A DNA stretch of 64,000 bases from Pseudobacteriovorax sp. GTDB taxonomy: Bacteria > Bdellovibrionota_B > Oligoflexia > Oligoflexales > Oligoflexaceae. The stretch is taken from positions 232,738 to 296,737 of the forward strand of contig JABSRP010000011.1 in assembly GCA_013215145.1 (NCBI GenBank). Direction: 5' to 3'. The notes beneath the pieces were generated by a model. That model did no database searches. It saw only the letters and a list, made by a program, of their open reading frames with translations, and had not been told where the DNA came from. The translations under genes and the position numbers were made by a program. Shown here piece after piece: positions 55,386-63,074 of this stretch (its first letter is position 1; the number at the start of each line of letters is the position of its first letter).

Positions 55386-57164
55386 CTATCGGGTCAGGTT
55401 TTCTGCCATATCTCTCACACTTTGGGCAATATCCGACTGAGCAATGAGAGCGACCGAACTCTGCCACTCAGGTTTCGTCTTTACCTGAGAGGCTACCGAG
55501 GCCAAGAGTTTTAGTCTGACGCCTTCCGAAGACTCCTGACTCATGCGAGCTAAAATTTGATTGGTGCTTGTGTCTCTTAGCACTCTAAAGGATAATTCGT
55601 GGGCTGCTGCTTTGCGCACCTCATCCTCAGGATCGGTTTGAGCGATATCGAGTAGAATATCCTCCACAGCGTACAAATCGACAAATCGTAGTGCCGACAC
55701 GGCCACTGACCGTGTGGCAGGATCCTTAGCCTGCAAAAACTTTTTGGCAATATCTAAGGTCTCGGGTGCTCCCAAATTACCCAGTACATGAAGGGCATTG
55801 ATGCAGTCTACGTAGGAGTCACAGGCGATAAGACTAGCCAAACTCTCCTTCTTTATGCGCTGGTACCTTTGGGGCTCACGCTTTGATAGAGACCGTGCCA
55901 TATTACCTAAAGCTAGGTTGGATACCTGTTTGATATCAGCGTTGCTAGACTGCTCTCTGTGATCTCTTATCGCGTTTTCCGAAGCGATGGTCGGATATTC
56001 GGTTACGCCTAGGTCGCCTATCAGAGCGATTTGGCTTTTGGCATCTTGATGACCATTTAGGGCTACCACCAATGCCTCTTGTGCTTCGGGACTCCCTACA
56101 TGACTCAATACGCCGGAAACCAAATGGAATTTGGAGCTTTCGAAATCCTGTTCTAGTAAATAATCCGATAACCTTAAGGCCTCTTTAGGATTTAACTTGA
56201 CCAAAGCTTTCAGCTTGAGAAAAACAGCCGTAAATTGCTCGTCTTTGGCACTCTCCAATGAGGCCATAATCGTTTCGAAGGTATCATCTTGTAATTGCCG
56301 CCTCTCCATGATCTCTTCGAGCCTTTTTTGATCGTCCTCTTGGGAAAGGGCAACAGATTTCGTAGTCACGGGCTTTTCAACCTGGAGCTGATGGGTTTTC
56401 TTCGATTTTGCAGCACGTAACCTAGAGTAGGAGTCTGCTAGGAGTTTGTCAGCAAGGTAGAATTGTAAACTTACCTTCGAATCGATCTTGTCGAGACCTC
56501 CTGCCGCAAACGTATATTGGGATGTTCCCTGGTCAATCCTTATCTGCCGCTGATCACTCTGTTTTACGAAAGCCTTGGTCTCAGTCCCATATCGCTGCCG
56601 CGTCTTAGTCAATGTGTTGTCAGCATAGGTATAGTCTGAGAGATAGCGCCCATGACTATCGTCTTCTTCTGCGGTCCATGTTGAGCCTTTCTGTGACTTG
56701 ATGGAAAAATGAGACAGCATATCTCTCACGAGATAGATCTGTATCTGCGAAACCGAATCCTCAAAATGCATGCTGCGAATGATTCCTGTATCCTCACGAT
56801 CTATCTCAACCTTCAATAGATTCAAATCTCCTATTTGGGCCAGGAGCCCTGATTGAGACTCAATGGTAAAGGAATGAAGCTTGACCCATATGTGACGATC
56901 TGTGCAGCGCACTGCCAAGGAACCATGGGCCTTGATGCTGGAGTTACCCTGGTCTAGTCCCGATAGCTCCATCAGCGTGGCATGACTTGCGCCGCCACTC
57001 TCATAAGTAACGTCGAATGTTTCTGTGTCATGGGAACACAAAATACTTTGATTTGAGAACCCTGTTTCATGGGTATCTTCCCCTTGCGGATAACGCACTA
57101 GGACGATTGCTACGCAAAGCCCTAGTAACATCGAGATGGCAAGAAGACGTCTTGACTGTCTCAA
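55386..57164 (-). CDS. Exported HEAT-repeat protein, last gene of the cluster
   Basis: A 592-aa protein starting at TTG 57164, which overlaps the stop of the gene before it (ATTGA) and has GGGAG eight bases upstream. An N-terminal signal anchor (AISMLLGLCVAIVLVRYP) is followed by a beta-rich domain to about residue 260 (VSLQFYLADKLLADSYS). From about 330 to the end it is alpha-helical with HEAT-type repeats (AQEALVVALNGHQDAKSQIA, ETLDIAKKFLQAKDPATRSV, DPEDEVRKAAAHELSFRV). The beta-plus-HEAT order recalls vitellogenin-like lipid-transfer proteins, but this is only an architectural guess. It probably acts as a scaffold in the periplasm. Confidence 0.8.
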   Translation of the reverse strand: MRQSRRLLAISMLLGLCVAIVLVRYPQGEDTHETGFSNQSILCSHDTETFDVTYESGGASHATLMELSGLDQGNSSIKAHGSLAVRCTDRHIWVKLHSFTIESQSGLLAQIGDLNLLKVEIDREDTGIIRSMHFEDSVSQIQIYLVRDMLSHFSIKSQKGSTWTAEEDDSHGRYLSDYTYADNTLTKTRQRYGTETKAFVKQSDQRQIRIDQGTSQYTFAAGGLDKIDSKVSLQFYLADKLLADSYSRLRAAKSKKTHQLQVEKPVTTKSVALSQEDDQKRLEEIMERRQLQDDTFETIMASLESAKDEQFTAVFLKLKALVKLNPKEALRLSDYLLEQDFESSKFHLVSGVLSHVGSPEAQEALVVALNGHQDAKSQIALIGDLGVTEYPTIASENAIRDHREQSSNADIKQVSNLALGNMARSLSKREPQRYQRIKKESLASLIACDSYVDCINALHVLGNLGAPETLDIAKKFLQAKDPATRSVAVSALRFVDLYAVEDILLDIAQTDPEDEVRKAAAHELSFRVLRDTSTNQILARMSQESSEGVRLKLLASVASQVKTKPEWQSSVALIAQSDIAQSVRDMAENLTR

Positions 57165-58741
57165 TTGATAAACTCCCTTAGTTCACTATAGAAATTATCT
57201 AAGCGATCGTCATGAGCCTCGGCAAGCCGATGAATGATCTCGGCCTTTTGAGGGACCTGCTGAGCTATCGGTAAAGCTGCGTCTTTGGCGATGGCTTCAG
57301 CGACTGAAAAGCCGCGATCCACGGCCTTTTGCTCAAGAGCTTCTAAGGCTCGCTGTCTGTTGACATAATTTTGTTCCAAGATATCTTCTGGGGATAGATC
57401 GCCATCAGCAATCAGGCCATTACGATTTATCGTCGCGCTATAGTCGAAGATAGTCCCTTCCTTTCTGAATCCCTGCCATTCGAAAAACTTCCATCGCCCT
57501 TCCCAGGTATCGAAAAGATAGTTTATCTTTGCGTAGGCATAAAGGTTACCCGATAACATGGTGAGCTCAGCGGTTGAGGATAGATTGAGGTTAATCAAAG
57601 GCTCTTCTTCGAATTCAAAGCCAACGGTTCCCTGTATGGGAAGTTGAAGCGAGACGATCTGAAGTTGTCCTCCCACTCCGAAGGATGCTACTTTTATGTC
57701 AACACCGACTTGTGCATAGGCGTCAGCGGCCGCGTAGGGATTGGTGTAGGCACCAATTTGAAGGGGGTATAGTTTTAGTCCATAAAGGACGCCCATCTCT
57801 CCTCGCAGTCCAAACTCTGCCGACATCGGGACAGGGCCAATGGAAAAGGGGTACTTGACACTCTTAGCTAGGGAAGCGCGATAATTATCCTCCCAGACGA
57901 GCTCTCCTGTTTTGACTAAGGGCTTGTTCCACTTCTTTTTTCCATCAACGGCACTAGCGGCGAGATCAATCTTCAGGGGACCACTTCCGGGAGAGTAGGC
58001 CGATAGTTTGATATTGAGTAAATCACCCTTCCATTTTCCAGCCAGGCCGACTTTCACATTGAGCCCTGCCTCACCCTTGGCTTCCACCTTAGTTGCTCCA
58101 AACTTTACGTAGGGAAACAGGCCGCCATAGAGCTTACTCTCGTTTCCGCCCTCCCAAGACCAGGTTTTTTCCTTCTGGAACTCCACCGGTTTGCGATCAA
58201 TGGTGGGTTTCGTGGCTTGCCATGTAGGCACTGGCGGTAGGTTCACCTCATAGCTACCCTCTTCGGCTTGGCGGTATAGCTCCTCCCAGTCAGGGTAATT
58301 GGCATCATACTCGTCTTTCACCTTATCCCAGAGCTCTTCCCAATCGGCATCGCCGAGTAGATACTTTGCTAGCTCTTCCCGGATAGACTTTTTTATTTTC
58401 TCGCCTTGCTTTTTCCAGGTGCCTTTACACTGAGTCCAACCTGATATCGTTTGATTGCCGCCATCCCGAATAGAGTATCCCCATTGATTGAGGACACGCT
58501 CCGTTTCGTTTAGCTCCCTAAAATAGTCGGAAGCCTTAAATTGCTTTTCTTCGTCATTGACCTCGACGGTAATGATATCGTTGGGATGATAGGTATCTCC
58601 CGTGTCAGGGTTCGTCATGGGAATCTGAACGAAAGGCCGCGGTTCTTTTCTATTTTCGAATACATCGGTATCGCCACATTCTGGCGAGGCATAGGTTACC
58701 GACGCCATTAGACTTGCGGTCATCAAAGTTAAAAATCTCAT
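57161..58741 (-). CDS. Exported beta-rich protein of the cluster
   Basis: A 526-aa exported protein. ATG 58741 has AGAGGAG seven bases upstream, inside the end of the previous gene. Signal MRFLTLMTASLMASVTYA is followed by an N-terminal Trp/Tyr/Glu-rich helical part (WEELWDKVKDEYD). Residues about 190-430 are a long run of alternating strands (YVKFGATKVEAKGEAGLNVK, KLYPLQIGAYTNPYAAADAY, LQLPIQGTVGFEFEEEPL), like a beta-barrel or large lipid-binding sheet. The last 70 residues are helical, ending DDRLDNFYSELREFIN, a motif similar to the end of the C39-like peptidase (LDGLYNDLNKLI). The start of the HEAT gene overlaps its stop. I know no family. Confidence 0.75.
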   Translation of the reverse strand: MRFLTLMTASLMASVTYASPECGDTDVFENRKEPRPFVQIPMTNPDTGDTYHPNDIITVEVNDEEKQFKASDYFRELNETERVLNQWGYSIRDGGNQTISGWTQCKGTWKKQGEKIKKSIREELAKYLLGDADWEELWDKVKDEYDANYPDWEELYRQAEEGSYEVNLPPVPTWQATKPTIDRKPVEFQKEKTWSWEGGNESKLYGGLFPYVKFGATKVEAKGEAGLNVKVGLAGKWKGDLLNIKLSAYSPGSGPLKIDLAASAVDGKKKWNKPLVKTGELVWEDNYRASLAKSVKYPFSIGPVPMSAEFGLRGEMGVLYGLKLYPLQIGAYTNPYAAADAYAQVGVDIKVASFGVGGQLQIVSLQLPIQGTVGFEFEEEPLINLNLSSTAELTMLSGNLYAYAKINYLFDTWEGRWKFFEWQGFRKEGTIFDYSATINRNGLIADGDLSPEDILEQNYVNRQRALEALEQKAVDRGFSVAEAIAKDAALPIAQQVPQKAEIIHRLAEAHDDRLDNFYSELREFIN

Positions 58742-58745
58742 GGTA

Positions 58746-59867
58746 TTACTCCTCTAGTCTTGAGGCTAGTTCGGCCCACTGACGTTCATAAAATTCCAGC
58801 CGATCCTCGGCCATGGCGGAAAGCGCATTCGCACTTACGGCTTTCAAGACGGCAAACCTTTCGCAGTCAAGCTTTGGAGTTCTAGATTTGCAGTTTTGCT
58901 GAAGGGCTGGAGCCATTAAAAAGGCATACTCTTGCACCATCTCCGCAGGAGTCAGGCCCATAGTATTCATAGAATTCCAAAGATTGTCGGCGCTGCCACA
59001 TTGCGCAATGATGCTTAGTCTAACTACTTCAGCATAAGGTGAGTCCAGATTAGCAAGAGAATCCTTAGCGACGTGGCACACAACCCTAATATCCTTCCAG
59101 GTTTGCTTCGCCTGATAGTAAGCGAAGTCTAGCGTATAGCCATGCAGAAGAAAGGTTTTGGCGTAAATCTCAGATCGATAGGAGGAACTTGCCTCCTCAA
59201 CCATCTTCAAATCTCGAAATCGTGATAGGGATTCCTCGAGCGGGTATTGTCCGACACGTATAAGTTCCGCTTTCATTTTGCCTAAGACTGCCTGGTAGGC
59301 AAGATCATTAGCTCGTTCCATGTCAGCAATCTTCGACTCGGCCTTGCGCGATACTGATTTCAAGGCCTCTTCGAGGGCCTTACTGTTTGCTATGGCAATC
59401 TTGACAATATCAGCATACTCGTCGAGCTGACCATCCCTGATGGTAGAACCTCGGGCCAAAACTCTAAGAGCTGTCTCGCTCTTTTTTGAAATTTCGAGAG
59501 ATTCAAGGTTCAGCTGAAGCAAAAGATATGCCTGCCCATCCATCTTTATCTGAACCTTAGTGTAGACCTGATCTAGGGTTTCATTGCCCAGATCAATAGC
59601 AGCTAATAGAGAGGACCAGCCGTTGATCCATCTTTGAGAGTCCTCAAAAAATTTCTCTGAAAGCGTTTGAATGCCAGTTGGTCCATAAAAATGCTCATCT
59701 CTCACTTTTTGATAGTAGCCATAAGATCTATCTAGGCTGTTGGCTTCTGAAACCTTATTTGCAGCTGTTCTCTCGCGTCTTTCTAACTCGTCTTCGGTTA
59801 GTTGCTGCGACCATCCCGTGACAGCCGATGCCAGATAGGCAAGAGTAAAAAAATACCTGAGCCTCAT
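58746..59867 (-). CDS. Exported helical protein, paralogue 2
   Basis: A 373-aa exported helical protein of unknown function, paralogous to the gene at 60915. Signal MRLRYFFTLAYLASAVTGWS; GAGGGAGA upstream of ATG 59867. Shared blocks are QYPLEESLSRF (QYPVASSLKRY in the other), YTLDFAYYQAK (YSLDFAYFQAK), GLTPAEMVQEYAFL (GLSQPEMVYEYSFL) and LDCERF (VDCERL). Shared Cys residues (VVCHVAKD, AQCGSAD, QNCKS/DCER) suggest disulphides. Predicted to be mainly coiled helices. It and its paralogue flank the C39-like peptidase, so they may be its partners, substrates or inhibitors. Confidence 0.78.
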   Translation of the reverse strand: MRLRYFFTLAYLASAVTGWSQQLTEDELERRERTAANKVSEANSLDRSYGYYQKVRDEHFYGPTGIQTLSEKFFEDSQRWINGWSSLLAAIDLGNETLDQVYTKVQIKMDGQAYLLLQLNLESLEISKKSETALRVLARGSTIRDGQLDEYADIVKIAIANSKALEEALKSVSRKAESKIADMERANDLAYQAVLGKMKAELIRVGQYPLEESLSRFRDLKMVEEASSSYRSEIYAKTFLLHGYTLDFAYYQAKQTWKDIRVVCHVAKDSLANLDSPYAEVVRLSIIAQCGSADNLWNSMNTMGLTPAEMVQEYAFLMAPALQQNCKSRTPKLDCERFAVLKAVSANALSAMAEDRLEFYERQWAELASRLEE

Positions 59868-59961
59868 AAGTTCTCCCTCACATGAAATACAAATGTACGA
59901 TGCCTATGCTCACCAGTAAAACCAACTGTCTTGGTGAAACAGTAGGACGCCAATCGATGGC

Positions 59962-60903
59962 TTAGCCCTCACTGATCAACTTGTTTAAGTCGTTATATAA
60001 GCCGTCTAAGTCACGGCCTGCCTCTTTATGTTGATCTATAATGCTGTCTCTCTCGATGGCTACGCGCCTCGAGGCGCGATTGTTTAGCGAACGATCAACT
60101 ACATCTATCCTCGCAGGAACCTCAGTATCAACGCGGTCTTCTAGCTCAAATAGAATGGCAATCTTATCTATATATGGGTCATCAAAATAGATCACTGACC
60201 TGATCTCGAGTCCTTCGGCGCGGGTAAGGTGAGCGTGAACCGGGCTAGAACGCTTATTCCAACCGTCATAATTCCAGTCCCACTGATCGAAAAACAGTCC
60301 GCGATCTTTGCTAAATAGAGAGTTACTATCAGTGTCGTAGTATCGGATTGACTGATTGTCGTAACCGACAGCAACGATCCAATGCAAACTAGGGTAGGAT
60401 ATGAGCTCCCAACCGACCTTTTCTAGTTGCATGAGTGTCAATACATGCTTGCCATCATCGATAAGGCCCTCTAGCTCCGACATACTTAATCGCTCTCGCG
60501 CCACAGCGCGCACACCCCAATCATTTAGCTTATCTTTGAGTTGATACAGGCCGCGGCCGATCCCTAACTTTAAGGGGACCTTGACGGTTGTGGCGCGTTC
60601 CACAGTTTTGGTGGTCCAGTTACAGGCCTTATCTAGTGGCCAAGGAAGTCTTTCGCAGACCTCCACGCGCACTTCCTCAGTAATAGTCTTGGTCAAGTTG
60701 TACTTAAACTCATGCTGTCCTATAAAGCTCTTTAACTCGGAATACGAGTCATTCAGTTCGAAGTGATTGAGCACACGGTGGGACGAGTGAATACCGCAGG
60801 ACCAGCCATCGTTTTGAAATTTTGAAACGCTATCGAGACGATTTGGGTTTGCGCTGGCCCATCCCGAGACTAAAAGCAACATCAAAGGTATTTTGTAATG
60901 CAT
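59962..60903 (-). CDS. C39-like exported cysteine peptidase, copy B
   Basis: A 313-aa exported protein, GGGAGGG upstream of ATG 60903; signal MHYKIPLMLLLVSGWASA. The catalytic Cys is in QNDGWSCGIHSSHRVLN (about residue 36), the His in PSLHWIVAVGYD (about 176) and the Asp in RYYDTDSNS (about 191). The motif LKLGIGRGLYQLKDKLNDWG and LIDDGKHVLTLMQ are shared with copy A at 52036. A Cys-rich insertion (VEVCERLPWPLDKACNW) is present in both but not conserved in length. It sits 11 bases after the paralogue at 60915, within the minus-strand operon. Likely a protease or, if the pocket is altered, a peptide-binding protein. Confidence 0.8.
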   Translation of the reverse strand: MHYKIPLMLLLVSGWASANPNRLDSVSKFQNDGWSCGIHSSHRVLNHFELNDSYSELKSFIGQHEFKYNLTKTITEEVRVEVCERLPWPLDKACNWTTKTVERATTVKVPLKLGIGRGLYQLKDKLNDWGVRAVARERLSMSELEGLIDDGKHVLTLMQLEKVGWELISYPSLHWIVAVGYDNQSIRYYDTDSNSLFSKDRGLFFDQWDWNYDGWNKRSSPVHAHLTRAEGLEIRSVIYFDDPYIDKIAILFELEDRVDTEVPARIDVVDRSLNNRASRRVAIERDSIIDQHKEAGRDLDGLYNDLNKLISEG

Positions 60904-60914
60904 GATGCCCTCCC

Positions 60915-62024
60915 TTATTGGTTTTCGAATTTAAGTTGATTCCAGGTTTCTTCGTATTGCTTCAGTTGATCCTGACTATAGCTGTTTAAGGCCTCCTGGG
61001 AGATGTTTTCAAAATCTTTTAGTCGCTCACAGTCCACGTCAGTGCTGGATGATCGGCAAGCCTCCTGATACTCGTAAAACTTAAGAAACGAGTACTCATA
61101 AACCATCTCTGGTTGCGATAAGCCTGAGGCGGCAAAGGTATTCCAATTGGTGGCAATGGACTGGCATAAACCCTCGATTCTAGCCGCTGCTTTTGATTTG
61201 TAGTCGGGCGTTAGGCTAGACGATCGTATTGCATCTTGTGCCTTTCGACAGAGGCTGATTGATCGATCGTGAACGGATTTGGCTTGAAAATAGGCAAAGT
61301 CTAGGGAATAGTCTGACATTTTGAATGATAGGGCTTCCAAATCATTGATGATTGGTCTGGCAGTGGATTCAAAGGCAACCATTTCTGAGTATCGCTTCAA
61401 GGAGCTCGCGACAGGATATTGACCATTGTCAATCAACTCTTGCTTAATTTTTATGATCAAGGCTTGACTAGAGATATCGTTGATTAGGGTCATATCACCC
61501 AGGTAGTCCATGGTTTTGGTATCGACGGTTTCCGCAGAGCTCCTCAATTCCTGTATTCTCTGATTCAGCTGCTTTACAACTTCTTGCTGAGACCGTGTTA
61601 AATGACTGTAACGCGATATGGTCGGGGGTAGGGCCTCTAGCACTTTGACCTTCATACGTCTGACCCGTTCTGATAGATCTCTTAACTCTTGCAGATGGAC
61701 CGACTGCTTTTCGAACGTGTTTTGGAGGGCTTTCAAATAGGCGTCATAGCTTGATCCGAACTCTACGGTGGTAATAATTTCCCTCCAATTTGAAGTCCAG
61801 CGATCAACCCCATTAAAATACGCCTTGGAGTAGGACATCATCGGCGTGTAAAAATGATTCCTAGCCTCCTCATATTGCTTCAGATGGGTTTCCACCTGAT
61901 CAACTGTGAACAGCACCTTGGTCGCCTTTTGCCTACGCTCTTCAAACTCTTGCTGCGATATCTCCCCCAGGGCGATTCCTGACAGCATCCATAGCGAGAG
62001 AGTTGTACCTAATGTTTTCTTCAT
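60915..62024 (-). CDS. Exported helical protein, paralogue 1
   Basis: A 369-aa exported protein. ATG 62024 has AGAGGA six bases upstream and opens signal MKKTLGTTLSLWMLSGIALG; an upstream ATG at 62057 does not. Mature part is highly helical with coiled-coil stretches (QKATKVLFTVDQVETHLKQY, LTRSQQEVVKQLNQRIQELR). It is paralogous to the gene at 58746 (blocks given there), with matching Cys in SLCRKAQD, GLCQSIAT, EACRSS and DCERL. Function unknown. It lies between the 283-aa gene and the C39-like peptidase in the same operon. Confidence 0.78.
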   Translation of the reverse strand: MKKTLGTTLSLWMLSGIALGEISQQEFEERRQKATKVLFTVDQVETHLKQYEEARNHFYTPMMSYSKAYFNGVDRWTSNWREIITTVEFGSSYDAYLKALQNTFEKQSVHLQELRDLSERVRRMKVKVLEALPPTISRYSHLTRSQQEVVKQLNQRIQELRSSAETVDTKTMDYLGDMTLINDISSQALIIKIKQELIDNGQYPVASSLKRYSEMVAFESTARPIINDLEALSFKMSDYSLDFAYFQAKSVHDRSISLCRKAQDAIRSSSLTPDYKSKAAARIEGLCQSIATNWNTFAASGLSQPEMVYEYSFLKFYEYQEACRSSSTDVDCERLKDFENISQEALNSYSQDQLKQYEETWNQLKFENQ

Positions 62025-62110
62025 AAATTTCCTCTCATCCGTAAAGGAACCAGGCACTACGGTAGTGCCTATGGCTATATGGTCTTCCTCTTTTTTTTAT
62101 TGCGGTCTAC

Positions 62111-62953
62111 TTAAGCCTCATCAGGAATCTGATCAAGGATCTCTTTTAGGCTTTTCTCTACTTCGAGCTGCCAGTATTCGTAGCGATCGACCATGTCGTT
62201 GCCTACGGCCACATCGCGTTGAAGTTCCTCGAGGTACAAAGCCTTGACCTCAGACATATCACCCGAGCCGAGAGACGGGATGGGGGTTCCCTCAATTTTT
62301 GCCTGAAGGGAGTTCCTTACGGCAATAAAGTGGGCCTTGGCTCTACAAGAACTGCGATCTCCTCCCTCACAGGCGCCTTCGAAGGCTGTGATTTTTCTGT
62401 TCACAGCCTCTAATAGGGTATTGGTTGTGGTAGAGTCCCATGAAATAAAATTTTCCAGATCGCTAGACAGTAGATAGAGATCGATACCCTTGTCGATTAA
62501 CCGCGCCTGAGTGATCGAACTGCTATTCCAATCATCGATTTGGTCAATGGTGGGTAGATAGCTCACACTATGGACCTCAATGCTGCAGCCTGGAGCGAAG
62601 GTCTTGCGACGATTGAGGTCACTCGATAGTACCAGCTCCTGATCTCCCGTCACCGTGACCATACGTTGATTGGCACCCATCTCTAAGACCACACTATCAC
62701 GGCGGCTGCCACCAGCCTCAAACACAAACTCCGTGGGAGTACCGCCACCGCAGATAAAGGAGTAGGACACAGTAAAGTCAGCCTCGAACCCCTCTCCTTG
62801 ATAAACAGGTTTTGGCGCTAATGCGTCCGAATCTATGGAGCAAGCTGTCCACGAGCGTGAGGACTTAAACTCACAATCCAGTAAGCTTTGGGCATGGGCT
62901 ACCCCTGTCATGGACAAAACTGTTAATAAAAAACCCTTAGCGATACCATTCAT
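62111..62953 (-). CDS. Exported protein with beta-sandwich N-terminal domain, first complete cluster gene
   Basis: A 280-aa exported protein. ATG 62953 (MNGIAKGFLLTVLSMTGVAH) is preferred to 62962 because AAGGA then lies eight bases away. Residues about 25-130 are beta-rich with four Cys (LLDCEFK, WTACSID, FICGGGTP, APGCSIEV), suggesting a disulphide-bonded domain. The C-terminal half is helical (SSDLENFISWDSTTTNTLLE, LYLEELQRDVAVGNDMVDRY) and has another Cys pair (GACEGGDRSSCRAK). It lies 113 bases after the Hint-domain remnant, and 87 bases before paralogue 1. I recognise no family. Confidence 0.75.
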   Translation of the reverse strand: MNGIAKGFLLTVLSMTGVAHAQSLLDCEFKSSRSWTACSIDSDALAPKPVYQGEGFEADFTVSYSFICGGGTPTEFVFEAGGSRRDSVVLEMGANQRMVTVTGDQELVLSSDLNRRKTFAPGCSIEVHSVSYLPTIDQIDDWNSSSITQARLIDKGIDLYLLSSDLENFISWDSTTTNTLLEAVNRKITAFEGACEGGDRSSCRAKAHFIAVRNSLQAKIEGTPIPSLGSGDMSEVKALYLEELQRDVAVGNDMVDRYEYWQLEVEKSLKEILDQIPDEA

Positions 62954-63074
62954 AGTCAACATCCTTAGTCTTTGGAAAAAACATTCCTAAAAAAACAAAA
63001 ATTCAATATAAAAATCCAAATCCAAATGAAATCATCTGATCAAACGAAACCATCGAAACAACAGTCTTGAAAAC

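Noticed and set aside
58746..62953. A contact-dependent toxin-immunity module
   Set aside because: No nuclease, pore-forming or other toxin motif and no small immunity gene is visible; the Hint remnant alone is not enough.
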